A stretch of DNA of 64,000 bases from Arabidopsis thaliana (Eukaryota > Streptophyta > Magnoliopsida > Brassicales > Brassicaceae). This document shows positions 44,128-57,966 of this stretch, in pieces; positions within the stretch are counted from its first letter, which is position 1; each line of letters begins with the position of its first letter. The DNA lies in NCBI RefSeq assembly GCF_000001735.4, contig NC_003071.7, positions 19,071,443 to 19,135,442 on the forward strand, given 5' to 3'. Both the position numbers and the translations under genes were made by a program. Below the pieces are notes generated by a model. The model did not search any database and was not told the origin of the DNA. It was given only the letters and a program-made list of their open reading frames with translations.

Positions 44128-47100
44128 TTATTTAGCATCGCCATAGGAAGAATCTACGAGGCTGACGAACTTCACCGTGCCATCACCACCACACGTTATA
44201 AATCCATTCGGACAAACTTGTATGTCAGTCACCCCAGCCTACACCAAATTCGTAACACATACCCAAATTCGATTACATACACCGACATTACTTTGATTCT
44301 GGTTTACTAAGAAACCAAAGCCACTGTGAGAAAATACGATGAAAGGATTATGCTTTAGGTGATTTGGTTCACTAACCCGGATGATTCCACCGTAGCCTCT
44401 CGAGTTTGGCTGCAGAAAAGTGTGTCTTTCGTGTAGTTTAGGCCAATGATGAATCAACTTTGCAGCTTTCGCATCCCAAAGTTTTACTTCTCCGTCTTTG
44501 CTTCCCGTCAAGAAAAGACTTGTGCGTGGGATTGTCGCTATTTTTGTCACACTCCCTGAAATTTGCATCAATGTCAATCAAATTTCAGGATATTTTTCCG
44601 GTAAAATTGGAATATGAAGGTGAAAATAGGCTTTAGGGTGTGCACCTAAGTGAGCCTTTGGTATATACCAAAGCATCCCATTCTTGTTTTGATCTCCATC
44701 AGTCGAAGATCCACCGTCAGGGTTCCTTTGCTTCTTCATCTTTCCGGTTGCAATAAACCGGAAATCGTGCAAACCGACATCACCATTTTTGCCACCAGTC
44801 ACAATCATAGGAGAAATTGAACCACTACCAATGTCATTATCAAATACCGAGATAGAGCGTGCACCACCTTCATAGAAGAAAAGGGACAAAACAAAAAAAA
44901 AACTTGTTAAGAGTTGTGATTATGGGAAATGATACTAACACTTCTACAAAAAAAATTATTGGAGGACCTTCATGGCAATTGATAGATGCCTGGGAGGTTG
45001 AAGGGGGAGCTAGAGTATCCCACACAACGACATTTGCACCACTTGAGCTATATCCTGAAGCTGCAACAATGGATCCACTCGAACTAATATATCCTACATC
45101 TCTGCAACCATAAATAACAGAAACAGAATAGCTGAAGCCAATAGAACAAGAAACAGAGAAATAATGGTAATTTTCATGACTGACAGCAATAATTTAAAAC
45201 TTATGTGTTTTTAGCATATTAGTGAACAAGAACTTATAGACTCAAGGATCATGAAACGTACGATGCATGGCCATTGAAGCAAAGAGATGATTCAACAGGA
45301 TGAATATTGCTCCTTCCTCCAACTTCTGATTGCCAAGTGCATACAGTTCCATCCAGTGCAGCGCTAGCAAATCTGTGTCCGAATGGACCGAATTGCACTG
45401 CTGATATCGACGCCAAAGCATAAGGAGGGGAAACATTTGCAGCAGGAAGAACACCATAAGTTGCAGTAGCTCTTTCGTTTCCAAACTGTAACATGCAAGG
45501 TTTGCATTATAAGATCCACAAGGATAGATAAGAAATGTCATATCATTTACTCCGAACTCCTAAAACAGATGGTGCAAGTGTTTAGGCACAAACCTCCCAC
45601 AAGTATATGTGAGTGTTGCTTGAGCCAACCAAGAAGAGGGGCATTGTCGGGTGATTAGAGAATGCTCTCGTAATAACACTTTCAACTGTTGGGGGAGGAT
45701 CAACAAACTCTTCAAATTCTTCTTGAGTTTCCCAACCTAGACCAGAGACTCCTAACCACCGGCGGATCTACGTGAATTTTATTTAATGTTATGAGAAAAT
45801 ATACATTTGGCTTATCAATTTTTTTTTTTTAGCTATGTGTGACCTGGGTAAAAAATGATCCTGGATCCGCTATCGCTCCTAACCCAGAGTAGCCAGGAAC
45901 TCTGTCAGCTTTCCCAGGCTTGGAAAGAGAAACAACTCCAACAGTGGCCCCACCTAACCCAAGGTGTGCTCCTTTCTTATCCCCAAGACCAACACCGAGT
46001 GAAACACATGTTGGAACGGGAGTTGACTCAGAGTTAGCCCAACCATTATGTGGCCAGTCAGCATCTGACCAGATATAGTCTGACTGATTTTGGGAAGAAT
46101 CACCATCTTCTAGGTTAAAGAAAATTATACCCTGCATGTCACGAATGCACATTTAGGGATGTGTCTATGTCTCCTGCCACATTACCACTAAGCATAATAA
46201 AACACTGCAACAACAAAATAACAACAGATTGACATAAACTTGGTCTTCATATGGGACATGCAATATCATCTGAAAATTTTATCTCGAGATACTGATGCAA
46301 GAATGCAGGATACAGATAAAAGGTTAATGGATGTTTTCCAGGATGCAGACTCATCTTTGCATATCTAAAGTTTTGGTGCGTAGCATATGGCAAGTTACAA
46401 AAACTTATGAATTTCACAGGAAATTAAAGATAGAACAAGTGGTAAAGGCAAATTACGACGATATACTGACCTTGCGGTTGCTAGCTAATGCAGCTTGCCG
46501 ATGGTTAATGGCGTTGATACAAAGGGCCTGTTATAAAGATTAGAATACTCGATCTCAAAAGATAAGAAAGTTTCAACAATATCAGTGACTTGTTCGTCAA
46601 TGTAAGAAAAATAGGTACCTCTATAAGCTCCCCGGTCCTCTTATGGATTTCTTTGGGGTTCTGGAACGCAGAGTTTTCATTGGCAGTTACCGCAGCTTTT
46701 GGTGAAGAATTTGAAGCGTGGTTTGCAAGTGAAGCCACCTCATTACTACTTCGACCATCTTGATTGCATGGCACATAGAGCTCATTCTTCCTGATTACTT
46801 CTCTGTACATATCGCTCCAATCTTCCAATGGTTTAGATTTTGACCATTCAAATATGTCAAAATTTTCTAACAAGAAAGCTTCGTGTAGTAAATGAGGATC
46901 AACACAAAGCTTCCAGAACCTCACAGAAACCACAGGGTCACCGTTTTTTTCCGTCTCTACACCTGCATCTGGGATATCCCGATTAAGAAAATTTGCTTGA
47001 GATCCCTGACATTCGAGCAGCCATAACAAGGTAGGAACCTGAAGTCTCTTCTCTAGTTTCTGTTTCAAGACTAATACTAGTTGTTTTACATGGTACGAAG

Positions 47101-50100
47101 AGAGTTGAGCTAGGGTGCTAATCAGTGTTTTTCCCAGAACAGACATTATCTTCTCCGTTACGCATACAATGTCATCACTGGAGTCCAATGATGTCTGGGC
47201 ATCAAAATTTTCAGCGGAACCACTATTCGAAATACCATCATCTAGATTGATCGAAATAGATACCAGCTTAAGTTTCACAAAGTCTGAAACATGCTTCCAG
47301 AAACAAGCTTGTGTTACCAGACATCTTTCATCTTCTGGAATTGAGTATACTGGATAGCCAACTCCGTGATTCTCAACAACACTGCTGAACTTAGAATTAA
47401 CTCCTACATCTGATGCATCTGGTACACTAACAGAAGCTTCCTGGTGGTATACTCTCTTCACACTTTCCAGGTCAACCTCATAAGGCATATGCCCATTAAA
47501 ATATGATATCACAAGGGGCTGAACCATTCGAAAGAGACAATGCACGTCTCCCAGAACCCAAGCCATTGCGAGTCTCAAACAATATTCGACTAAATCAAGA
47601 ACAACTGCAAGTTTTGTTTTCAGGTCTTCCACAGAGGAGCCCAAGCACAGCCTTATAGAAGTTCTTAAATTAGAGAACGATTCCAGAATTCCTTGAAAGT
47701 AAAACCGCAAAGCATTGGACCACTTTGGATCAGGTCCAGATGACACCTTGTTTTCCTCAAAGCATGGCACTGAGTGTAAGCAAGTGACACTGCACGCAGC
47801 AATGATACGTGATAACACCAATGATTTCTCATCAGTCGCTTTTAGAATCAATTTAGACAACGCTGAATACTGGAGGAGATCTTCATCTGTGTGAGACTTG
47901 TCGTCTGAGAGTCCTGAGGAACTATTTTCCTGAAATATATTGTGTCCCATGGATAGTAACCCTCGGTTGTATGCTGACAGAATCATCTGTCGACAAAAAC
48001 AAAGAATTAGATTACAGATAGCAATCAAAGTATCTGCGTTGTCAAATTAGTTCAACTGAGAAAACTAATATGATGTGCAAGCAGTAGTAGTGGAGACCTC
48101 ATACCATATTACGTAGGTAAGATGCAGACAGCGAAAATCTCTGGTGAAATTGCTCCAAAGCTGTTTGTAGCTTATGTTGAAATCGTGAGAATTTCTCACA
48201 TGAAACAACTTCAGAATTCATTAAGGGTGCAGTTGCTTCCCGTAAGATCATCGAGAGGAACTGGACGGCTAAACCCAATCTAAAATGAGTGTCCACAGTA
48301 GATGAAACACCGCTTGATACCCAATTCGACGAATGAGGAACAGAGTGATCAAAAACACCTTGTGTAGTATGCAACTGACCGTTACTTGGAACGCTAGTCT
48401 GATGGGTCCCACCATGACCGCTGGCAGATGGTGAAAGACATTCTAACGCCTCGAGCTAACAATTTTCAAAAGAAGATAAATTCAGATCTGACCGCACGGA
48501 AAACCAAACTCAATCTCAGAAAAAAAAAAAAAAAAAAAAAAACATCACAATCTACAGGATATATAGTACGCTGCGAGATCTTTAAAATGCAGATAAGGAT
48601 AATCATTTGATGCTAAAACGACTTATAAAAAAAGGTAGTTTCTTCCCTATAAAATTTGTTCTTAGCTTTCAACATGGTGCCTTGGTAAAAACATGCAAAT
48701 TATGGAAGAAGTACTCTAGATCCTATGTCATTTGAAAGCACACAGCATGTTCTAGTTTCTGATATGATTTACCGGGAGCCCACATCTGCTGAAGGCGGTA
48801 GCAGCCATTAAGGATGCCCATCTACTAAGAGTTGAGGCAGTTCTTTCCCCCAATGCGTTCTTCACACTATTTTTGGTTGCCAACATGAGGCAGTATAGGC
48901 CAATACTAGGATCCACAAAAGAGACGTGATTTGAAGAAACAGTAGAGCTCTCAGTAGCAGGGTTCTCTAGACACCCAGCCATAGCAAGAATTGACCGGTG
49001 GTACTCTCCTAATTCCCACTGTATAAACCAGGGACAACTTCATAGTCATAATTTGTAACACCAAGCAAGAAAGGTATTTGACAAGATAACAATATTTGCA
49101 AACAATTATAACCACCTTAAGAAGGCTTGCTAGCCAAAAGTCTCCTCTCTGAACAGCAGATGGGAGTATATATTTCTTTATAAGATTACTTTCCAGGGCC
49201 CCACCCTGCCCATCAATAAGCCGGCAAATTACGAGCGCAAGCTGCTCATCCTGAAGATTTTTCACACAAACATTTATTGCAGATGAAGCTTCACCTCCAA
49301 GGAGAAAGAAACCTATAGCCAGTTCCAGTTGGTGTTTACCCATTAGTACATATGCATTTTTCAAGGCTGCTGCCTTATTTTTCTCTTCCTGTAAAAATAA
49401 GGAGACATGTTACTCAATATGATATCCTAGATGCCAGAAGTTGTACAGAAAAAAAGGTGAAAAAGACCCTAGAATCCCAACAAGAATATGGTTTGTGTAC
49501 ACAACCTGAAAATTGCGTGAAAGAAAAACCACCAAGGGTTTATCTTTCTCATCCTTGCTTAATTTGAAAAGACCAGCCAAAACTTGAACTCTATTTAAAG
49601 CTATATAGAGAAGCGCACAATCTTTAGGATTCTTGTTCTTCAGGTATTGCTGTCGGGCCAGTTTCTCCATCTACAGAAACGAAATAGCATCAAAATAAGT
49701 GAGGCACATCTATTTTCTTAACCCTCTGTTTGTTGGTATCAAAAGAGAATATCATTAAAGAAAGAAAAGCATGATAAATATGAGTATTAGACTATTAGTA
49801 CATGGGTCCTTGCATAGCTAGTGTGGACCAAGCACTAAATTTGAAAACTTACCCGTGATCGCAATTGTGCTGCATTTGAATACCAAAATCCAAAACCCTG
49901 TGATCGCATTTGTTGCCATGATGATTCATTGGGCAAAAGAGAACCAGACAAATTTTCTTGAGACTCTGAGTGAAAAGCCCATCCTATCATACTAGAGTCA
50001 ATATCAAGCTCTTCCAGAGATGCTGTTTTACCAGAACTTCGAGCTAAGAATAGCTGTTTAAACCTAAGTGTGACCCAAAATCTACACAGCAGAAAGAACA

Positions 50101-53100
50101 CAAAATTCCATGAATACCAAGCAGCATAAAGTATCATTCAAGAAGCAAAGCGAAAAACTGCCCCCAGTACTACAATACTCTCAGATCAATATTTGGTAAC
50201 TAATGTGAACATAAGAAGCCGCAAACCAGCTAGATTTTTTTTTTTCTTTCTTTTTTTGAACAAGGGAGCAATGTGGCCTTGCTAATTAAACATAAATGTG
50301 ATCTTTCAGTCTTTACAGGTTAAAGGAAAATACGAACATGCTCAATGGAACATATTTCATGGAAAACACCATATTTCATTGGTATTTCGTAAACTAGAAT
50401 TAAAAAAGTTTGAAGAACTATCGTACCTTCTCCCAGGTTCATCAAGACTTGCATAGACAGACGTAGAATGTGGGTTACTAATTTCACAAAGAAGGTCAAC
50501 AATTGCAAAATATTGCAATATTTCTATCCTGGAAATATTTCCTTCATCTGATAACTTCTTGAGCTGCTCGCAGAAGCCACTAAATTCCAAGTCTGTTGCA
50601 GGTGAATTGGGACTATACGATTCCATATTAAATTTTGACTGCAACCCTGACTGAAACTGCGAATACTGTAGCATTGAACCAGACGTCCCACCCCATTGGA
50701 AATCCTTAGGATTTGGGCCATTGGAGAGAGATCCTTCATAATATTTTGACAAAAGGATATCTGGACAAAGAACTGACTTTACAGCATATCCCTTCTCGGA
50801 GGTATCACTTGAAGTAATATATTCAGCAAGATGTCTAAGAGCTGCACTTGCTCGTTTCCAATTGCCTGAACACATCAGAGTTAACAATCTTTAGCTAAGG
50901 TAAAATTAACCGCATGACACAGATTATGCTCCTGCACGAAGGAAAAATAAGACAGGAAAGCTAAATAAAAGCTAAACAGCTTAGTTTCAGAATTGACTGA
51001 AGAAGGGAAAACCAGAAAACACTAGCAGCATTTTACCTGAACGTATAGCTACAAGGAGGGCATGAGGATGATAAAGTGGTAAAGCACCTCCTAACTTCTC
51101 CACCATATGTCCCATGCTCATAATGTCATCAATAGTATTTGAGCCATATGCGGTCCCAATCAGTGACATACTATTGACTTGCCCGTCATCAATTGCATTA
51201 CTAGTTGAAGGTAGAGGAATACAACCTCTGCTAGTAGATGTGGTATCAGCTTCGTTGATATCATTAGTACCAGAATCAGATAAGAATTCAGAGTCTCTGC
51301 CTTCTTCTGTAGCATTTACTAAGTTGGGAAGATTGGATGCAAATATTTCTGGATAGTTATCAATCTTTTGCTTCTTATCAACAACAGCCAGCCATTGACC
51401 ATGTAGACTAATATAATCATTGTGAACAAGACAAGTCATGGCTTTGGGTCCCCACCATAAATCATGTATAGCCGAAAATGTACGAGTAACAGCGAAGCAT
51501 TGCCAAATCTGTGCCTCTGAAGAATAATCATAGGCCGCGAAACTGGTACTTTTGCAAGGCTGCCGAGCAATACCATACACCCGCATCTCAATCTGTGTGC
51601 AAACTCCAAGTAATAGCTGATCATTACCCGTAGTTGACCATCTTACAGCAACAACTTCTGCATCAACATGTACCTTATCCTCTAGTATGAAAACCCCTGA
51701 ATCTATAAGGTGTACAATCTCCCATATACTAACTGCGCGGGCAGCTTTTGAATGACTCTCTGTACAGAGGGCTGCTATCTTGTGTCCCGAATCAGTCAGA
51801 GATATAGCACTGACAGGATTTTGGCCAACCGTAAGCATGCCAACTAGCTCCCACAGACCGGAAGGTGTTGAACTTTCCTGAAAACTACTTCTCCAAAGTT
51901 TTAAAGAGCCATCAGCTTGACCAGTTGCAATAGTATAAGCTTGACTTTCACTGTTCACACCATTCTCTAGATCCCTCCCACTTGGATTGACCACAGCAAA
52001 ACTCGTAACTTCATCCTCACGGTGAGATTCAGGTATTTCTGAAGAGCATGATCTAATAGCAAGGCAATTCGTCTTGCCAGCAAAAGTATCTTCGAACAAC
52101 CACTTTCCCAATCCAATACTATCAAAATCATGAAAATGACAATCGCAGGTACTTCCTGCTGTATCAAAATGATGTAAGGTTACACTCCATGACAGAGCAT
52201 CAAACCGTTTCTCTTTCATCCATACACTCAGGAGCAAAAATCTGTTACTTTTAAATGTCTTTCCACAAGAATTAGACAGAGGTTTTGCAAATATGCTGGT
52301 CGGACCACTCTGCAAAGGGCTATTAACCGTAAACGGTATGGTACATATATAATGGGTTAGATAACCGTCATCACCTTTCCCACAATTCCTTACACTAAAG
52401 CAATCGACGCCTCCTACATGTCCCACAAGTAGAAATCTCTCATCTTTCAATGAAGAAGGTGCCCAACATAAACTTGTGTACTTTAATCTGAACTCTTGAT
52501 TTTGTAGCCGTCCACAAGGCTTCCAAGAGGCAACAGATATAGGATGCTCAATAGTCCGGTTCAAATAAACACTAGAGGAGCAGATTATTATCAGACCATT
52601 AGAATCCAGGGAAGCAGTGTATCCCGCCTCACATACAAAAGGATCAGAGGCAACCTGTAGGATTTTCCCACCATGACCATCAAGATATAATACTTTTCCA
52701 TCAATGCACTTCAATAAACTGGATTTATTTGGGGATGAATCTTCCGAGTCATGTGACTTTATTGTGTGCAAGGAAGACCAATATACAGTATTCTGCGGAG
52801 ATAAATAAATCGACGAGCAGATAAGTGGTGTGCCATAAAGGTTATTTCTCAATACAGAAACTTTCTTAAGGGGTAATCGATCAGAAGAACCTGTAGCACT
52901 CGCTAGAGAGAGTGATCCTGCACCAATTTCATTTGATTCTTGTTTCGCCCACAATGTTACTCGTGGAAACCTCATAGGAGAGATGTCATCAAGACAATGG
53001 ACAGCCCACAAAGTAGCAAAATTTCCAGGGCCATACCCTACCAACCACTCACATTTTCCAACATTCTCATTATCGTACTTTTCCATAGAAAAAACTTGAT

Positions 53101-54277
53101 TAGTACCTTCGATGGTTTTGAATATACCCCCTGTACGAGTTCCCCAAAAAAGAAATAAATCTCTACCCAAACAGCCATCCAAGACCTGATTTATCTCTAT
53201 CACAGCTGCCACGCAAAACGATTTTTTATGATCAGGCACATCTTTCATGCCTTTTTTTGTCTTTCCACCATCTACCTCACACCATAACCTTACTGCCCCA
53301 TCCAAGCAACATGTCATTAGCACATTCCTCATTGATTTACCTATACCTATTGCAGACTGTTCTGCAGCCATCGGTCTCCACTGAATCATGGATATTCTCT
53401 GAGGATGAGGCAATTCAAAGTTATGATATGATTCACCATCACTATAATAGGCCAAGACACTTTTTCCTGCGTCGTCACACTCAGCTGGAAACTTCCTCCA
53501 AGAAGTTGCTGTGGCAAAAGGACCCTCGAATGACCAGGTGGAGGAAACCAGATCCTGAAGGTGATCCCCAGAGAACTTCCAAGCTATTTCCCAAGATTGG
53601 TTCCTTCTCTTCCACAGAACAATATCAGTTCCACCAACTATTATCCCATCCCCGGATCCTGTCCACTCAATCGCTTCAACTATTGTTTCCTGCACCAGTA
53701 TGGCATTCTGACTCCAACAAAAAGAACCTGAATATGAGTAAAGACATACAAATTTAAGATAAAGACACATTAATATATCACTATACTAATTGAACCCAGA
53801 AGATGGATAACCATTCTCTCGTAACCCAATGGTATCACAATCCAAACCATTTGCTCAAAAACTGAACTCCAAAGACCGAAGAATAACAAGGAAGATGTAT
53901 CGAGGCTTACCTTTCAAATCACGCGCGAAGAGGAAGATATAGTTCCCAGAGCCAACAGCGAGCTCGCCTACAGACGGCGTTACAGGAGACCAGCAAACTG
54001 CAGTAACTGGTTCGCCGGAAACCTCTAGAATCTGACGGAAAAATGGTCCGTTCGTGGAATCTTCGCCGCGGAGAGGAGAAGGTAGATGAGAGATGACGAC
54101 GAGAGTGGATGCTCCGTAAGCAAGCCATGAGTAATTAGCGAAGTCGGGAAGCCAATCAATAGAAGATTGGGATCGAGTCGGAGCTGGAGGAACGATCTCC
54201 GATCTGAGTTGCCGGAGAGGCAAATGATCGATCCGATCTGTGACCAGTGAGATCGCGACGTGACTCGTCTCCGGCAT
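44128..54277 (-). CDS. Rav1/DmX (rabconnectin-3 alpha)-like WD40 protein
   Basis: Seventeen exons join in phase: 54277-53911, 53727-51037, 50865-50427, 50081-49853, 49670-49506, 49388-49116, 49018-48773, 48455-48105, 47986-46619, 46527-46471, 46131-45844, 45767-45594, 45485-45262, 45101-44968, 44867-44646, 44555-44377 and 44238-44128, about 2,505 residues. The N-terminal ~950 residues form WD40 propellers (WLAYGASTLVVISHLP, SLKLWR). The RAVE Rav1 C-terminal helical domain follows (ALRHLAEYI, CEQLKKLSDEGNISRIEILQ, LKNAYVLMGKHQLELAIGFF). A second set of WD40 repeats ends the protein (ASAALDGTVCTWQSE, SKDGEVKLWD, CGGDGTVKFV). Rav1/DmX proteins promote assembly of V1 and Vo sectors of the vacuolar H+-ATPase. 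Matches At2g46560. A few small exons (46527-46471, 57 nt) deserve cDNA support. Confidence 0.92.
48520..48542. repeat. A23 homopolymer in an intron
   Basis: A run of about 23 A on the plus strand (T on the gene strand), in the intron between exons 7 and 8 of the Rav1-like gene, upstream of the acceptor at 48457-48456. Length is likely to vary or be misread. Confidence 0.9.
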
Positions 54278-55429
54278 AATCACTGGTTTTAACGGAAAAC
54301 TCAAATCTTAGACCACAACTATTTTTTTCCGATTGTGCTACACAACTTACCAGTACGAGGATCACCGGACCCTCGTTCCAAGCCAGAAGGTTTGAGCTGG
54401 ATCCTATATCTCATTTAGGCCCATATCTCATTGGGCCTCCTTATTGTATGTGTATTTTTATGATGTAAAAATTATAATTCCCTAATTTAATGTGTATTGT
54501 GAAGATAGAAATTGTGAATTTTGATTATTGTAGCCAAAACGTAAATAAATTGTCACGAGATCCGCAAATAAGAAGTGTTGCTGCTAAGAAGAAGTGTTGA
54601 GACCCGCAAATAATAAGGAACACACTTGTGTTGGCTTTGCTAACTATGATGACTGTTGTGTTGTTTAATGGAAAAAAAACACGTAAATATCAGAAATTTA
54701 CGTAATTAAAAATCAAATAAGAAATTTACGTAAATATCAGTATCAGTGGTCTTACAATATAAGGAAAAAAAAATTCAGAAATTAAACAAAATTTAGAAGA
54801 AAAAAAAAAAATAAATAAATAAGAGTTCTCTTTGGCAAATGAAGGCGTGCACGAACTTTTGATGATGACACGACCAATAAAGAATTAAGACCATCCAAAC
54901 TTCCGACCAAGAAGCTTGATCCCTTCTTACTCTTTCTTCTTCTTTCTCTTTCAACACTCTAAAAAACCCCAACACGACCCTACTAAACACTCTCTAATCA
55001 TGCTAAATCATGCACCTCACTAATCCCGGCTGATCCTAAAGTTGATGATTAACGACCTGTCAAAAGAAATAGTCATTAGGTCACCGGGTTGGTCCAGATC
55101 AGTCAGCGGTTTGGTAGAGAATCCTGCATCATAATGTATAAAGCTTTTACTGATTCAAAATCAAAGAGCAGACACTAACTAAGAGTATCTTTCTCCTTTT
55201 ATAGTAACTCGTGTGTTGCCTTCAATCTCACGCTGGGGTCAAGAAACAAGTCACGCTTTCCCAACACCTTATAATCACTAATGTCTCTGTTCCCAACTCT
55301 CCAAATCATGAAACTTTTCCTCAACTCTATTTATTTTATTTCCTATTTTTCGCCTTCAGACGCTATAAAAACCAGTTGCATTAAGCAGTATCTTTCAACC
55401 TCAAATCTCCTTGTCTCTTTCCATTCAAG
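54278..55429. promoter_or_regulatory. Divergent promoter region of the Rav1-like gene and LAC6
   Basis: Site II motifs near the Rav1-like start: GGCCCA at 54418-54423 and TGGGCC at 54432-54437. Local repeats at 54557-54620 and 54681-54740. Near LAC6 a TATA-like GCTATAAAA lies at 55363-55371, about 60 bp before the LAC6 ATG. No gene is seen. Confidence 0.55.
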
Positions 55430-57627
55430 ATGACCAGTTCAGCTGTCCCGTCCTTGTTCCGGCTTAGCTTTCTCTTGTTCACTCTTCAAGTAATGAATAT
55501 TGGCAGGATTGGCGCTGCAACTAGATTCTACCAATTCAAGGTATCAGCAACGCAAAATGTTAACTTCCTATTCAAATTAGAATCAATATTGAACACAGTT
55601 TTCATCTCATGCATGCCTATTTCTTTTTCTTTTCTCTGTATTCAGATTTCTAAACAGTGGTCTGTTGTTGTGTCACTGATTTTTCTAACAGGTACAAACA
55701 ATAAGACTCACCAGGCTATGCCAAACAAACGAGATTGTAACAGTCAACAAGAAATTCCCTGGCCCGGCGATATCTGCTCAAGAAGATGACAGAATTGTCA
55801 TTAAAGTCATCAACATGACTCCCTATAATACCACAATTCATTGGTATGCCGATGTACATATACACATATACATAAAATATAAATGCTTTTTAAACGAATT
55901 CTAGACTAACAAAACTTGTTTCTATTATGCGCAGGCATGGTATTAAGCAAAAACGATCATGTTGGTATGATGGTCCATCTTATATCACACAATGTCCAAT
56001 TCAGAGTGGACAAAGTTTCACATACAACTTCAAAGTGGCACAACAAAAGGGCACATTTTTATGGCATGCACACTTTTCTTGGCTTAGAGCTACAGTATAT
56101 GGTCCGCTTATTGTATATCCTAAAGCATCTGTTCCTTACCCATTCAAGAAACCCTTCAACGAGCATACAATTCTCCTAGGTAATCTTTATTCTTAATAAA
56201 GTTAGTCTCATTCACTATTTGGTATCACTGAACTTGTTTGTCTCCTAATAAATCTAGGAGAGTATTGGCTTAAGAACGTGGTAGAGCTTGAACAACATGT
56301 ACTGGAAAGTGGAGGACCTCCTCCTCCAGCAGATGCATTCACAATTAATGGTCAACCAGGACCTAACTACAATTGCTCCTCTAAAGGTAATAAATATCAG
56401 ATGAAAAATGATATGATTAATTTACAACGAGAAAACAGATTCCTGATTCTTGTGTATTATGTCTTTGTTTTTCAGATGTTTATGAGATTCAGATAGTACC
56501 AAGGAAGATATACCTGCTAAGACTGATAAATGCTGGTATTAACATGGAGACCTTCTTCACCATAGCTAATCACAGGTTGACCATAGTGGAAGTAGATGGC
56601 GAATACACCAAGCCTTATACAACAGAGCGTGTGATGCTTGTACCTGGACAGACAATGAACATTCTTGTCACAGCTGATCAAACCGTTGGGAGATACTCCA
56701 TGGCCATGGGTCCGTACGAGTCTGCAAAGAACGTCAAGTTTCAAAACACATCAGCAATAGCTAATTTCCAATACATTGGTGCATTGCCTAACAATGTAAC
56801 AGTACCAGCTAAGTTACCTATTTTCAATGATAATATTGCTGTTAAGACTGTCATGGATGGGCTCAGAAGTCTAAATGCAGTTGATGTTCCAAGAAACATT
56901 GACGCTCATCTCTTTATCACAATCGGGCTAAATGTAAACAAATGCAACTCTGAAAATCCAAACAACAAGTGCCAAGGGCCCAGAAAAGGAAGACTAGCAG
57001 CTTCAATGAACAACATAAGCTTCATCGAACCTAAAGTCTCGATTTTGGAAGCATATTACAAGCAACTGGAAGGTTACTTCACTTTAGATTTCCCAACCAC
57101 GCCGGAAAAAGCCTATGACTTTGTCAATGGGGCACCCAATGACATAGCCAATGACACGCAGGCTGCAAATGGGACCAGAGCAATAGTTTTCGAGTATGGG
57201 AGCAGGATACAAATCATCTTCCAGAATACTGGCACACTCACAACAGAAAATCATCCAATTCATCTTCATGGACACAGCTTTTATGTCATTGGCTATGGCA
57301 CAGGAAACTATGATCAACAAACAGCAAAATTTAACCTGGAGGATCCTCCTTACTTGAACACTATTGGAGTCCCAGTAGGAGGTTGGGCGGCAATTCGGTT
57401 TGTTGCCAACAATCCAGGTATTCTTCTTCACAAAACTCCTAAACATCACAACACATATGACATTTGCTGATAAAATCTTCCTTTCATAATGAATAGGGCT
57501 CTGGTTATTGCATTGTCATTTTGACATCCATCAAACATGGGGAATGAGCACAATGTTTATAGTGAAAAATGGCAAGAAGGTGCAAGAGAGTTTGCCTCAT
57601 CCTCCTGCAGATCTACCAAAGTGCTAG
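55430..57627 (+). CDS. LAC6: Laccase 6, multicopper oxidase
   Basis: Six exons join in phase: 55430-55540, 55692-55843, 55935-56179, 56258-56386, 56476-57417 and 57497-57627, giving 569 residues, normal for plant laccases. Signal peptide at 1-~29 ([20 protein letters not shown]). Copper motifs are complete: [21 protein letters not shown] and the C-terminal [12 protein letters not shown]. The T1 axial position is Met, where most plant laccases known to me have Leu. Several N-glycosylation sequons (NMT, NTT, NVT, NNIS). It is secreted to the apoplast and oxidises phenolics with reduction of O2 to water; family members polymerise monolignols or flavonoids. The substrate of LAC6 is not known to me. 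Matches At2g46570. Confidence 0.95.
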
Positions 57628-57966
57628 CTTCATTGAAATTAACAAATGGTGACAGAGAAGTAGTTTTCCAGAGGAAGATTTTTTATGGTAACAAGCAGGG
57701 AAAGAAAACTACATACATCCATTTGCCTTGCCCTTATTCATTATTGTAGAACATATGAAATGTCATTCAAAGGGATAGAGACTATGGTATAGAAGAAAAA
57801 GAGTAAGATTCTTTTATTCAGATATTTTAATTATATGGCGGAATGCGATGTTCGAAAGTGAAGAGTAAAAGTAAAAGGATTATGAATTGCTACAAAGTGT
57901 GATGTATGTACCACATAAGGGAAATCCACAAATAATAAATTCTTCTCTCAGACATTAAAAGTTTAA
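57628..57966. other. Convergent 3' spacer of LAC6 and the PNPOx-like gene
   Basis: 339 bp, AT-rich, both 3' UTRs. No further feature seen. Confidence 0.4.
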
